Below are positions 38,430-50,520 of a stretch of 64,000 nucleotides of DNA, one piece after another. Where the stretch lies: NCBI RefSeq assembly GCF_954871325.1, contig NC_088776.1:23112508-23176507 (forward strand), in the 5' to 3' direction. This DNA is from Gordionus sp. m RMFG-2023 (Eukaryota > Nematomorpha > Gordioida > Chordodea > Parachordodidae). A program made the translations under genes and the position numbers. Numbering within the stretch: position 1 is the first letter of the stretch; every line of letters starts with the position of its first letter. The notes under the pieces are model-generated. The model had not been told where the DNA came from. It saw only the letters and a list, made by a program, of their open reading frames with translations, and made no database searches.

Positions 38430-38790
38430 ATCATGACAATGCTGATTTGGCTCTAGATGACAGGACTTATTTGATTCTAAATGACAGGATTCATTTTGCT
38501 CTAAATGACAAGGCTGATTTGATTCTTAATGACAAGGCTGATTTGATTCTTAATAACAATGCTGATTTGGCTCTAAATGGAAAAACTTCGGACTCTTAAT
38601 AAGTGCGGATTTGGCTCTTAATGACAATGCTTATTATCTGTAAATGACATGACTGATTTAGCTAAATGGTATTTATTACCAATTTGATTCTAAATGAGAA
38701 GATTGATTTGGCTCTTAATGACAAGACTGATTTGGTTTTAAATGACAGAACTTATTTTGCTATGATAAGACTGATTTGGCATTTAATGAG
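38430..38790 (+). repeat. 24-bp minisatellite that reads as an octapeptide repeat
   Basis: About 13 degenerate units of AATGACAAGGCTGATTTGAT plus TCTT. The unit is exactly eight codons, N-D-K-A-D-L-I-L, and the first six or so units (38432-38600) stay open in one frame, with substitutions such as DNADLAL and DRTYLIL. The frame ends in a stop and later units fall in other frames. No ATG begins it, so it may be a plain minisatellite or a decayed repeat-protein exon; I favour the former. Confidence 0.65.
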
Positions 38791-38987
38791 AAAGGATTTG
38801 AGAGCCTAGATTTTTGAAGAATGCTAGGACAAGTTTAATGAAGGTGGTATTTGTGGTAAAAATGATTGGTAAGAAAAAATGGTCCTTCAAAATTTCTGAA
38901 TATTTTAAAATTTTATATTGTTCTTTGTAGTCCAAGATGTTGAGCTTGGTTGGAGAGGACAGGAAGTCAATACTAGAATAGTCCCAC

Positions 38988-40229
38988 AATAGTTGTAGCC
39001 AGGAATTTCCTAAGGGGAGGGGGAGAGAAATAAATTTTTACTCCTCACAGACCCTCCTTTTAGTGGGCCTTCGGCCCACCTTCCCTGTCTTCAGCCGGGT
39101 TTCTTTAGCCTATATAGCTAGAAGATATTTTTATAGGATAGGAGGTAATTTTAATTAAAACAACTTGTTATCATTATTAAAAATGTGCGCAATTGGTTAC
39201 CAATTTATTAAATTGTTATATTGATTCTTCCGTTTTATTCATAATACATAACATCAGTCAAAATGCAATAATGGAAAAAGATATTTATAAACGTTAGGTA
39301 ACTAAACCTTAACCAAATACTATATAATAGTGTTACAATTCCTTATATGAATTGTAATCAAATTGTCGAAGGCTCGTGGGAGAGACTTTAATGAATTTAA
39401 TGGAACCTAGTATTAATAAAAAAGAATATATAAAAAATTAAATAATTCGTTTAATAAATCTTACGACTCCTGTTTTTCGCTAAACAAATTTTATATCTTG
39501 AATTTTTCACAACAATACTAAATTTCTTCAAATTATAAAACCATGCACTAACTTTTATTTTAAAATTTTTTATTTATATACAATTTTTTTATATGCAAAA
39601 AAATTACAAATATATTAAAAATTCATAAAAAATAATTAAAATTACAAGTATCATAAAAAATAATTAAAATTACAAGTCTATTCAAGTTCATAAAAAATAA
39701 ATTCCTAGACTGCATATTGAAATTAATACTTAACAATCGTCGATCACATGTTCACAAAGCGAATATAACAAATAGTATACATATAAAGTCATTATAAATA
39801 TCGAATAAAGTAATTCATAATATATTACATTATAAAAATACAAATATATTTTTATCATATCAATGGTAAAATATATATGTAAAATCATTCTATAAAGTAA
39901 TTCATAATATATAGCATTATAAATATAATTTTTATTTACTACAAGCAAGAGATGATATCAATAAAAAAGCTGTATTTTTATAAATAAATGTGCTTTTCCA
40001 AAAAAAATATGAAGGATAGTCATTAGTTTTAGTTTAAATAATTAACTTTTACATTTTTTCTTTCAAATTATTGTTTAAGATATATGCGTATATTTTTGGG
40101 GGACAGGGTTTGAAAAGGAGGTTAAGGAGAATATTTTTATTAGCTTAAAACGATATTCACAAAAAGTGACATATTTTGAAGGGAAGGGGGAAATTTCTAC
40201 TTGCATACCGCCTCCTGGCTACGCCTATG
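38988..40229 (+). mobile_element. 1.2 kb hAT-type element, copy A
   Basis: The left end reads AATAGTTGTAGCCAGGAATT and the right end TGGCTACGCCTATG, the complement of CATAGGCGTAGCCA. Flanking octamers AGTCCCAC and AGTCACAT match at 6 of 8. The left 100 bp carry the hairpin GTGGGCCTTCGGCCCAC (about 39063-39080), also present in copies at 48.6 and 61.4 kb. The interior is A+T-rich and non-coding, with a roughly 60-bp partial duplication at 39785-39920; this is a non-autonomous element. Same orientation as copies C and D. Confidence 0.75.
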
Positions 40230-40735
40230 AGTCACATATTAATAATTGGCCTCTCTTTCATGAAATTTGAGTGATTCTATCAGGTCGGGTACCGTCTGAT
40301 TTGAAAATACCAGGAGGTTCTACTTTTGAAGGTATTTGAGCTGATTTCAAAGCTTGTGGGATGATTGTTACATTATGTATGGTTGATAATTTGACCATTA
40401 GAGTAATGACAAAATAAACTACGCCTTCCCTATATGTCCACAGATGAATTACAACCTGAGCAAGTATGGGGATGAGTGATGGAGAAGTTAGGGCGAATAT
40501 CAATGGCATGGTAAGTTCGCTACTAGAAAGTTGAAGAATAACAGAGGGAATGGCTTCGAGAAACACATGTTCAGTACCATTGAGCACAGAAGAGAAAATG
40601 GTGCGGTCAGTAGATTGCAGACTAGATAAGGATGTATCAATGCAGCGAGCAATATAGGCATAACCCAAACCTTCTGCTATGGGTTGTGGGAGAATGAGAA
40701 TCACCAGTGATCCTACAAATTTATGACCTCAATAT
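40230..40735 (-). mobile_element. Fragment of an RT-bearing mobile element, endonuclease-like C-terminal region
   Basis: On the minus strand the frame from 40704 to 40258 ends with QALKSAQIPSKVEPPGIFKS then DGTRPDRITQIS. I know this as the pattern (AL..AGIPS..EP.GL..DGKRPDG.T...) of a C-terminal segment found in reverse-transcriptase-bearing mobile elements of animals, where the RPD motif belongs to a restriction-like endonuclease. The segment before it is degenerate. It stops at the border of the hAT-type element at 38988-40229, so the rest was either cut off or displaced. A precise family cannot be given from this piece. Confidence 0.45.
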
Positions 40736-40889
40736 AGAAAGAGTCTTCTTAAGAAGCTACTAAATTGTTTATTTGCTTTGAATTTTGGGTGAATTTTGTA
40801 AATTGCTTCAAATAGAAAATATAACGCTCCATTAAATTATTTTCCAACTGATAACCTTCCATCATATTTTAATACACCCCCCCCCCCCG

Positions 40890-41458
40890 ACCCTGATTGT
40901 TCAATGTCAGAAAAAATGGCCCCATTAGAATTATTATTAAACTTAATGTGGAAACATTACATCACTAAAAGAAGTAAAAGGGTTATTAGCTGCAGAAGTT
41001 AAAGAAACACATTATTTTGAAAATACTAATATTATTTATAAAAAATTACTTGCATTTATGGAATTGTATAATGCTACTCAGCAGCCATCATCAATGGGGT
41101 ATCAACGGCTTCTTGTGAGGCCTCATTCTCTACACTAAAGAGAGTTCTATCGAGCATAGAGAATCGATGAAAGATCAACGTAAACAAAATTTAGTATTAA
41201 TGGCTTATGAGAAAAGAATAACACAGAATTTATCTTTTAATTCATTTATGTTAAAATTTAAAAATAAAAATAGTCGTAATATTAAAGTATTATTTTGTAT
41301 ATTCAAATATAGTATTATTCATATTACATTTACAAATTTTAATAAAAATAGCAAAAATTTCTATGAATGCTGAATTATTTGTTTTAATTTAAAAAAATAA
41401 TAACTCCCTTAAATAAGGAGCTGGCACCCCCAGCTGTAATTTCCTAGCTACGGCCCTG
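40890..41458 (+). mobile_element. hAT-type transposase C-terminus with right terminal repeat
   Basis: The plus strand encodes STASCEASFSTLKRVLSSIE then NRMKDQRKQNLVLMAYEK (about 41112-41215), the C-terminal dimerisation region of P52/ZMYM1-like hAT transposases (usual form TSASCERSFSxLKRIK...LALLSIEK). The catalytic Glu of CER appears as the E of CEAS. About 240 bp later the sequence CCTAGCTACGGCCCTG (41443-41458) is a typical hAT right end (CAGGGCCGTAGCTAGG inward). The rest of the transposase and the left end are missing or unrecognisable; a C run at 40868 may be near it. Confidence 0.65.
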
Positions 41459-42084
41459 AAAATATATATATAAAAAGAACTAAAAATAAGGTGGTACATA
41501 TTACCCTAGAGAGGAGTGAATGCTTACGAAATTGGACTGCTGACGAAGGTAGAATCCTTCGTTGGGGTAGCTGTAATCTATATTTTTTTGCATATGGTTT
41601 TGATAAAATTAAGGGCCAGAATTGATATGAACACTGTGTTTGCTAGATCAGCAGAGTTGATTTATTAATTGAATATAATTTTTTAATAAATATTATACTA
41701 ATAGCAAACCTTTTTTCTTATAACCATATATATAACTACCATATAATAGCTTTTAAAAGTAGAAAAAAAATGCATTAAATTATTTAAGGAATATATTATG
41801 TTTCATAGAATATCATTTACATGTAAATTATAATTTAATTTTTTGTAATTTTTTTACATATACAACATATTACATTTACTATGTTACATTACTTCCTAGA
41901 TAAAAAATTGCTGTTTAATTATTACAACCAGTATTATTGTTATTTATTATTCCTCATCAATTTAATAATATAATTAAATCATTCTAATTAATCAACGAAG
42001 ATTTATTTCTGATTGAAGAAATCATAGGAAATAAATTTAATATTTGAATTATCGCGTTAGAGTCTCCGAACCTGGACTATATTT
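41459..42084 (+). other. Possible 5' long terminal repeat region of the Ty3/gypsy fossil
   Basis: This A+T-rich stretch lies directly before TTGGTGCTGTGACTAG (42091), which looks like a tRNA primer-binding site, so it would be where a 5' LTR should be. I could not find a matching 3' LTR after 46260 by eye, so the assignment is unproven. Confidence 0.3.
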
Positions 42085-45000
42085 AGAAAATTGGTGCTGT
42101 GACTAGTGTTTCGGGATATAAATTTAAGTGTTGAAAAATTATCTATACAATAAATAGTGTTGCTATATAATTTAAGTAATGAATTTAAAGCAAATAGTAT
42201 TGATAAATAATATTAAAAGTTTTGAAACGCGACTATAAATTATATTTAAAATATTGAAACATTAAATAACTCTGATAAATAGTATTTAAAGTGTTGAATT
42301 AACGTGAAGTTAAATTTTTAAACAAATTTAATTAGAGCAAACGCGAAATAGCGTGGATAAATAAAATTAAAAGCGATGGATTTAAAAAAATTATACATAA
42401 AATAGCTATGATAAATAATCTTAATTCATATGTACTTAATTAGGTATTTTACTTGACATTACAAATAATAAAAATATTTATTTTATAGTAAATCTTTATA
42501 AAGTGGAGATGAAAAGTTTGCGAAGTACTGGGAGGTCTAGTATAATATTTGAGGTATTAATTATATTATTAATATGGATGTAAAATTTAATTCATAGACC
42601 ATTGAAGGGCATAATAGAGAAGATGTAATGGGAAAGGTAACGTGATTACCAGTGCAAGAGTTAGGATGAACCGATAATGAGGACATGGAGTTGGAAAATA
42701 AAGGAATGAGCAAACCATAAAGGGATGACAAAAATAAATGGTCGGCATACATTAATTAAGAATTCGCAAGGAAGGCGAATAGAGATGATATCCAATTTCG
42801 ATGCTCAAGAAGGATTCTAAAGTGATGTGAAAAGCAAGAGCACACGATAAGAAATTATAGGGAAACGAAGTGTTTCGAATGTGGGAAATATGGTAATATA
42901 GTCCCGTATTGTCTGAGAAAACGGAACAAATTACGTTGGGCAGTGTAACGTTTAAAAATATTCCAGTTATAGATATAATCTTTCTTTCAGAATTCATAAC
43001 AAATTCTTCGATTATAATGTATTTCTTTATGTGAGTATGTTTTTAACGATGTTTTTCTTATTATTTTATTTTTTTTAAATTTGTAAAAATAATTACTTTT
43101 TCCTGAAGACAATAAATAAAGTTAAGAAAATTTATTATTTATTCTATTCATTTTAATATGACAAACTATTGGGCAGTATTTTGAAAGTCATTTAGTATAT
43201 GTATTAGCACCAACATTGCAATGGATTTTTATTTAGTCGAAATATGGAAGGGATGGAGATGGCTTCGCAACCCAAGGAGATAGATAATTTTGGTAAGGTA
43301 GAGAAATCGGAGGGAATACTGGGGGTAATATTAAGAGGGGGGGGGGGGTGGTAAAGGAAAATAGAGAAATCAGGCGCATAGTCACAGGAGAAGGGAATCC
43401 CCCCTCCTCCCGTAGCAAATTTAAAGCTAATTTTCTTGCATTTTTTAAACCTTAATTACTAATGGATATAAGAAAATAATTCTATTTAATTTTTTCTAAT
43501 AACTATAATTAGAAAATTTCTAGAGTGTATGAAATTTTCAGATATTCAAGACAAAATTTGATGAATATAATTATTTCTTCGATTTTTTGTGCTTCTGGCT
43601 AAAAAAAACTGCAAAATGCACGACAAGATAACGCCTTCGATATAAAGCTGTTACAGCATTTTTTGGATCTAGAAGAGTCTATTTTGTATGCTCTTGGAGA
43701 AATATCAGGATCACCTCAAACAGATATATAACCTGAAACTGATACATTATTAGATTTAATATGACTGTCAATTTTTTTCATTGGAATGTATTAATAAATT
43801 ATTTAATAGCAACAATTTTATGGATTTGCTGAAGTTATGAGAATCGCGAATATTATTATATTACAATTTAGAAAACTAAGAGATTTTATCTATATTGAGT
43901 TTCTCGAGGTTTATGGGGTTATTGTGGTGAAGGTGAAATTATATGATTTTGAGATTCACAAGCCTCAACTTTTGCCGATAAACAAATCGTTCCAATATTA
44001 ACTTGACACAATTGAGAATTACCATAAAATAACTTTTTTTATTCCACTTTTGAATTTAGTTTTGACTCAAATCAATGAACGATTTAATATCATTTGGCTC
44101 TATTCAATTTAGAAATACCATAGCTTATAACTTCTGATCTGAGAATATATCAAATCTTGGTATTGAAAAATTAAATATTTAACTAAATGTTATTCATAGG
44201 ATATAAATGTATCTGAAGGCCAATTAATTTCAGAATTTAAATGGTATGAATGAAAAATTCATTTTTATAGATAATCCTCCAAGAAATTCAACTAAGTATC
44301 GTATAATTTAAAATATATATTATAAGTTTTCCAAATTATGTAAGTTATTGTATTATTTGGCAATGATACCAATTAGTACAAGCACAAATGAGAGGACCTT
44401 TTAATTACAGAGTAAAAACCTATATCAAAATTACGGCATCTTAAAATTGATTAAATGGACTAGCTTTACCCATCGAGATCTAATCCCCAATACAGAATAA
44501 ATTATTAAAAAATTAGCGCAATCGCATAAATGATTAAATGTTAATTTATAAACATAAACGATATTTTGACTAACTTAAATCATTAATAAATGTTTAATTT
44601 TATATTTTATTGTTTACATTCTGGTTTATATAGCTATAATATTTTTTAACCGTTTTATATTAGCTCATAATATTTTGTTTTTAATATTTTATTATGTGTT
44701 CAAAATTATCATATTTACAAATATAATTGGTTTCAATAAATTTTATATGATTAGTTCTAAAACTAAAATGCTCCAAAAAATATCATTTCAATATAAAAAA
44801 AATTATTACCCCCCCCCCCCCCTATAATATTACTGGCTACGCGCCTGAGAGAGATCATGGGGAGGAAATAAGGATTTGTAAAAACCATTGCAATTTTAGG
44901 AAGAAAAAGAAGAAAGTTGAGATTTAGGTGGAGAAAAAATTTCTGGGTAAAATCGTGTTGCCATAATATAAAAAAATAGTCGCGAAAGGAACGGACGGTA

Positions 45001-46260
45001 GAGCAGATGAATATGAAAGAAAATTTGTGGGAGAAAAACATGTGAAAGGAGTTGTAGAGAATGGATTAACCTAAAAATATGTAGTTGCAAAATAAAGAGG
45101 TGGAATTAAAAATTGTCAAGGTACAGAAAGGATTAAAATTAATGAATAAATATCAAAAAACTTTTGATAAGGTGCATTTGGGACACTAAATTGGGAATAA
45201 CTACTAGGCTAAGTCAAATATTAAATTGGAGATGCAGACCTTTCTAGGGATAGTAAATTATTAATTATTATCACCGATTTGTGAAGTGTTTTGCACACGT
45301 AGCGATGCCATTGTATAAATTGTTAAAGAATAAAAACGATTTAAGTATAAAGAGGAACAAGAGAAGGCACTTGAAGTTTTGAAATGTAAAATAAGAATGG
45401 AGCCTATTTTAATAATGAATTTTAAGTGTTTTTGGCAGTAAATTCCTCGAATGAAGTGGTAAAGGGATCATTATTCCTTTGTTTAGATGGGTTAGAAAGA
45501 CCAGTTTAATTTTTCTCAAGAATTTTTAGAGCGGCTGAAATGAGATACTCAGTTATGAAACAGGTGCGATGATTATTATATTTGGATTAACGAAGTGCCG
45601 AGAATATGTGATAGGGCGTAGATTTATATATATATATACCTATCACAAGTTGTTTGTGTATCTTGTTCGATAGAACAATAAAGAGTGATGTTTTGGACTA
45701 GATTACAGTGGTGGTTGCTGCTTCTGGGCAGTTTTGATGTGCAAGTGAGATATAGGCGAAAGGGAATACAGGATATTTTATCTAGATATGAAGCTGGAGA
45801 ATATTTGGAAGAGTTAAGACGCGAAGAGATGGAAGAGATGAATGAAAAAGTGCTGATTCTAACGATAACAGGAAAATCTAGAAGTGGGGCCAATAATGTG
45901 GGAAGAACGGGGCCACATTGAAATACGAGTTGATAAGAATTAAAGCGTGGAAGCAATGGTGTAAATATGTGTGGTGTCCTGGGATAAATAAAGAGATAGA
46001 AAACATATGCAAGAGTTGTGAAATGTGTATTGGGTCAGTATGCCCTGTAAGGACAAGGGAAGTAAATGGTTAAAAGTTACTCAAGCGAGGGAGCGGATAC
46101 ACATAGATTTCTTTGATTTTGAAAATAAAAAATATATATACTCGTGGTAGTTTGGTGGAATATGAAGAGGTGAGAGGGTTAGCGACCCAGGTTGTGTTAA
46201 AAACATTAAACCCTATGGCCCAGGTTTGTAATGGCGAAGATTAGTATGTGGAGAGTCAGT
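42085..46260 (+). mobile_element. Ty3/gypsy-type retrotransposon fossil, interrupted by a hAT element
   Basis: In order on the plus strand: a primer-binding-site-like TGGTGCTGTGACTAG (42092); a gag-like region with a zinc knuckle CFECGKYGNIVPYC (about 42870-42915); a hAT element (43371-44847) inserted in the middle; then pol traces, namely a TFLGIVNY segment (end of reverse transcriptase, about 45240), an RNase H region (CREYVIGRR, about 45600; LQRWLLLLGSFDVQV-like, about 45700), an integrase zinc-binding segment (NICKSCEMCIGSVCP, about 46003) and the start of an integrase core (RIHIDFFDF, about 46090). The domain order is that of Ty3/gypsy. It is heavily broken and clearly old. Confidence 0.8.
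43371..44847 (+). mobile_element. hAT-type element inserted in the gypsy fossil
   Basis: The ends are CAGGCGCATAGTCAC on the left and, on the other strand, CAGGCGCGTAGCCAG on the right, each with a G- or C-rich stretch just inside. Flanking octamers AGAGAAAT and AGAGAGAT match at 7 of 8, the hAT target length. The interior is a decayed P52/ZMYM1-like transposase on the plus strand; recognisable is the C-terminal block YLAMIPISTSTNERTF, then KWTSFTHRDLIPN (44350-44490). It is truncated or internally deleted (1,477 bp) and full of stops. It must postdate the retrotransposon. Confidence 0.8.
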
Positions 46261-47118
46261 CTTCATCAGTGGGAGCTTAACTTTTTGTGCTGAAACCAGG
46301 GTGAGACACATTTTATCCCGCAGTATCACCTGGGCTTAAATAACCAGGCTGGTGGCATTGATTGATATCTCAGCGGCTGAATTAGAATAAATATCTGGAA
46401 CGACCTCTGAGGTTAACTGAGATTTAACGAGAGGGTGCATGGTATAATAACATGTATAATAATCAATTTTTGGGGAATGTTTACCATTATTTTCAAGTAT
46501 TGTTTATATTTTTTTGTTTATTATTTTGCGCGAATATTTATATTATTTAATCAATATTATAAATAAGTAATATATTCGTATTATCTAGTGTTTACTTTTC
46601 AAATTATAAAATAAGATTACTTAAATTATTTAAAATTTTATAAAGTTTTCAAAATAAATATACCTCATATAATAGCAAATTGCAATTATTGGACACAAAA
46701 ATATATAACTTAATAATTCTCTTGATAAATAAATCAATAATATATACCATCACAATATGAAAATATAAAACTACTTTGTAGATGTGTAGTTAAAATTAAT
46801 ATGATATTAATATAATATTTTGTGATAATACAAAGTCCGTATTGGTAATTAACTGGACGGATATATTTTTTGATATCTAAATTGCGTAAAATTTATCTTA
46901 TAATTTTGTAAAAAATAAATAAATGTTAAAAATATATATATAGCCTGATTATGCTTATAAATCATTTTCACTTAGAGGTCTTTTCGTTGGTGGTTGTCAC
47001 TAGTAATTTAGCAGTGGTCTAAGGATGAGCGGGAACCGAAAAGGCTAGCTGAGATCTGTATGCTATTATTTCTCCTATCCGTTTCCCCGATCCCATTACC
47101 GTATCTGGAGTCAAGTAA
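46261..47118. other. Possible tail of the gypsy fossil, then A+T-rich DNA
   Basis: Residual less A+T-rich sequence to about 46440 may be the 3' part of the retrotransposon; beyond that I see no gene. A patch at 46980-47120 is richer in G+C and was examined as a possible small RNA gene without a convincing match. Confidence 0.35.
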
Positions 47119-49252
47119 AATGGTCAAAAATGTAAAGCCGGCAACAAATTTACTAATCGAATAATAATATTTCACTCTCTTTTATCATATTTAACAATAA
47201 TTGGCATCATCATACATTCTGATTTTATAATCACTTAATTGCAAAAAGTTATTCATTATATTTTTTTAATGAAAGTATGGATTTAGCCTAATTATATGAG
47301 CTTTTTTAAACGATCGTTTTTAAGTTTTTTTAACATACCAAATCAAATTACCAACTATAATTTTTTTTATTTAAAAAACGCAATGATCCAAATTATCGAC
47401 CACTATCACCCAGAATGTAATGATTATTATAAGGAAAAATAGTACGTTGAAAAAGCTACCATAGGTTTTATTCATAGGCGTAGCCAAGGGGGGGGGCAAG
47501 GGGAAATCCCCCCTTCAGAAATTTATCACTTTTTGTGTATATTATTTCAAGCTAATAAAAAATATCGCCCTTAGTCGTCCCCCCACTCCCTGATCCTTAA
47601 AAATGTATGCTTATATCTTAAACAATAATTTGAAAGAAAGAATGTAAAAGTTGATATTTTTTATAAAACTATTCATCATAATTTATACATTTTTGGAAAA
47701 AAAGTATTAATATAAATAAAAAGTGAACCAAAAATTTTTTTAAGAAATTGAATATAAGCCAAAGATGATTCTTAAGACAAAAGCGAAATGTATTATAATT
47801 ATTAATAATAGATCCATAAAATTACTAAATAATATAATATATCAAATATAGTTTTTTATAAAGTGAGTAATTTAAATTTATTTATCTTAATAAAAGTAAA
47901 ATATAATTATAAAACTATTGATTAAATCATAAATTAAATTAAAAAAATTAAAGCACAATACAAACAGTAGAATATTATATGTCGTAGAATTACAGTATAT
48001 CTAATTTTATCAATTATCATATGACAATCAAGTCATTTTTACTAATATAGTGAATTATATATTATACAGAAAACTATAAAATATTGATAAGGACATCATA
48101 AAATATCTTTTAAAGACATTGTGGGCTGAATAATATAAAGATTAATTTTAAATATCATTTTTTATTTAATTAAATAAAAAGATGGCGTTAAATAATTGAA
48201 TGCATATTGTTGCTATATTTATTATCAAGTGATTAGTAAAATTTGTTAAAATATTAATTCTAATATATTCTCTAACTGTCAAATATATCTGCAAAAGTGG
48301 AATTTTACCTAGTATTTTGTAATAATTCTATATAATAGAGGAATTCAATTATATGTTTACTTACTTTTTATAAATAAATTTCTTATACTTGTTAGGAATA
48401 AATTATTACCATACTTTTATAATAATTTATATACAAGTAATTTATTATATTTTATATAAATAAATAAAAAATATATTTCATATTTGTTCCAGGTTTATTT
48501 TTTTTATTTAAATTAACCTCCTATCTCGTAAAAAAAATTTAATGACTATATATAGACTAAGGTAACCCGGCAGAAAGCCGGGCAAAAGCGGGCCGAAGAC
48601 CCGCCCAAAATGAGGTCTGGGGGCGAAACCCCCAGTAATCTTTTAATCCCCCACTTAAGAAAATCCTGGCTACCCCATGGTTTTATTAAATATTTTTTAT
48701 GTATAAAAGTGTGATTTGTAAGAATATTTTTGGCTCATGTAATCAAGCGTTAGAAACAAAAATAGTTCTCTGAGAAGCCTAAATCATATCTCATACGCAA
48801 ACTGTTTTGTTCTGAATACTATGAGAAATAGAGTAAATTATATTCTTGATACCTTTGTTAAAATCATCTTAAAACCATGTGCTTGAGAAATAGCCAGAAT
48901 TAATGTAGTTGCCTATTAAAAGAATAAGCTTGAGAATTTTTGTAAATTTTTTGCTATTTTTTAATTGTTAGCAAAATGTGGATACAGCAACAATCGCTAT
49001 TTTTTAAATAAAGAAAAATTCTATTCGTTAATTTAATTTTGTTTGTTAAAAAACTTTAAAAAATGACCGTTTAAAAAGCTTATGTAATTAGACTAATTGC
49101 CTAATTTCATTAAAAAAAATATAATGATTAACCTTTTTGCAATTACATGGTTATATGATGCCAAATTATTGTTAAATATGATTAGAAAAGGTGGGTAAAG
49201 TATCATTATTATTAGATTAGCATATTTTACAGGTTTTACATCGTTGACCATT
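47119..49252. mobile_element. Foldback-type element with about 300-bp inverted repeats, split by a 1.2 kb hAT-type element
   Basis: The left arm (47119 to about 47420) begins AATGGTCAAAAATGTAAAGC; the right arm, read on the other strand from 49252, begins AATGGTCAACGATGTAAAAC. The match continues through CATATTTAACAATAATTGGC, TTATTTTTTTAATGAAA and AAACGATCGTTTTTAAGTTT with moderate divergence to about 48960. Between the arms sits 1.2 kb element copy B with its own perfect target duplication. Without it the outer element is about 850 bp, mostly inverted repeat and non-coding. Superfamily unknown; no target duplication identified. Confidence 0.65.
47473..48679 (-). mobile_element. 1.2 kb hAT-type element, copy B, perfect 8-bp target duplication
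   Basis: Begins CATAGGCGTAGCC and ends CTGGCTACCCCATG, flanked on both sides by GTTTTATT without mismatch. It is the same family as the copies at 39 and 61 kb but inverted: the three-hairpin block lies at its right end (about 48570-48640). Non-coding, 1,207 bp. The perfect target duplication suggests it is younger than the other copies. Confidence 0.85.
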
Positions 49253-50289
49253 CTCTATATTTATTTTTAAAGCAAATACATTTTAAACAAAAAGTGATGT
49301 CTTTTGATAGGGGAAATCTAAGTTTGAATAAGTTTTTAAATTTAATTTTTTAAATAAATTTTAATATTAAACAAAGGATTGTGATAAAAGTCCAGAGTTG
49401 TTAAAGATAATTTCAAATATATCTAGATATAAAAAACAATATATTTCAAGATATGTTTTTTAATTATAATCATATTAAATGTGAAAAATATCAAAATTGA
49501 AAATCTATTGTTAAAATTAATGTTAATTGAACCATACATATTTTATAATTAAATTATTGTTAAGGTTGGTAGGGAGTTAGACAAGATTTAAAAGATAATT
49601 TGAAATTTTTATTTATTAAATCTATTTTGACTAAAAAAATACAATAAATTTATTCTTTATATATAAAAACAAATCTATTAAATAATTTAAATAAAACTAT
49701 TAAGTGAAGTTAATATCATTTTAGTATAAAGAAAATTATATCATTAAGTTAACAGTTGTGAATAAAATGAATGCGACATACAAAAATTTGCGCTATATAA
49801 CCAGTAAATAATTATATATATATATCCATGTTTAACATTCCACCCTCTAAAGGAACCCCAACTAGGTTCTCTTTTGTTGTGTTCTGATGAAGTTTCTCAT
49901 CTATTTTGATCATGAAATCTGTCATGGTTTTTGTTATGTTCTACCTCCCCCCTTCCCTCTTTTCCCGTATAACTTATTTCTTTAAGTTTTTCTCCACTTG
50001 TTTCTTTTGTTTTCCCATCGTCCTTTTTTTTATATTGATATTATACCTTATTTTTATATTGTATTTGAAACTGGTTCTGACCAGTTTCAAGAATGATTGT
50101 ATCGCGATATTATATAACAACATGTTATTTTTTTTCTTTGTTTGATATATTATAAAAGGTTAATACCTTTATTATGGATACTTTGAATTATTTTACTGAT
50201 TTTTTTTTGTGTTAAATAAAATTCTGAAAGTTTTATTCTTTGGTAAATTGTGATATTTTAACAATAAATTAAATTACTAAAATTACCCG
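49253..50289. other. A+T-rich DNA, possibly including the 5' flank of the DIRS-like element
   Basis: To about 49800 nothing is recognised. From 49830 to 50160 the sequence is less A+T-rich and pyrimidine-rich, and may be the untranslated 5' region of the adjoining retroelement; the 79-codon frame there (49906-50145) is hydrophobic low-complexity and not a convincing gene. Confidence 0.35.
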
Positions 50290-50520
50290 ATGATGACTAA
50301 GTTAAAACTCAACGTCAACCTACCAGAAAATCCCGGTCCCTCGAATTCTACCGATCCTTCTCCCTATCCCCCGATAGAACAGCCCGCGGTCGTGGCCGCG
50401 AACATATCAGTTTTGTCATGGAAAATGATAGTTATTTTGGTTGTTAAATCTTTGGTTGCTATAATATGGTCGAGTCTGCCATGGTTGTCTAAACTGATGT
50501 TTTTAATTTTAGTAAAAATG

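Noticed and set aside
44763-45090. Minus-strand frames of 64-92 codons
   Set aside because: They cross a hAT end with a C run and the antisense of the gypsy fossil; no domain.
45624-45956. 110-codon minus-strand frame
   Set aside because: Antisense shadow of the RNase H region of the Ty3/gypsy fossil.
46980-47120. G+C-richer patch considered as a U2-like snRNA or tRNA-derived SINE
   Set aside because: Only short similarity to the U2 5' region; no tRNA A and B boxes at the right spacing and no second copy seen.
50320-50345. ENPGP motif resembling the end of a 2A self-separating peptide
   Set aside because: The residues before NPGP do not fit the D-x-E-x-NPGP pattern, and the frame soon enters transposon sequence.
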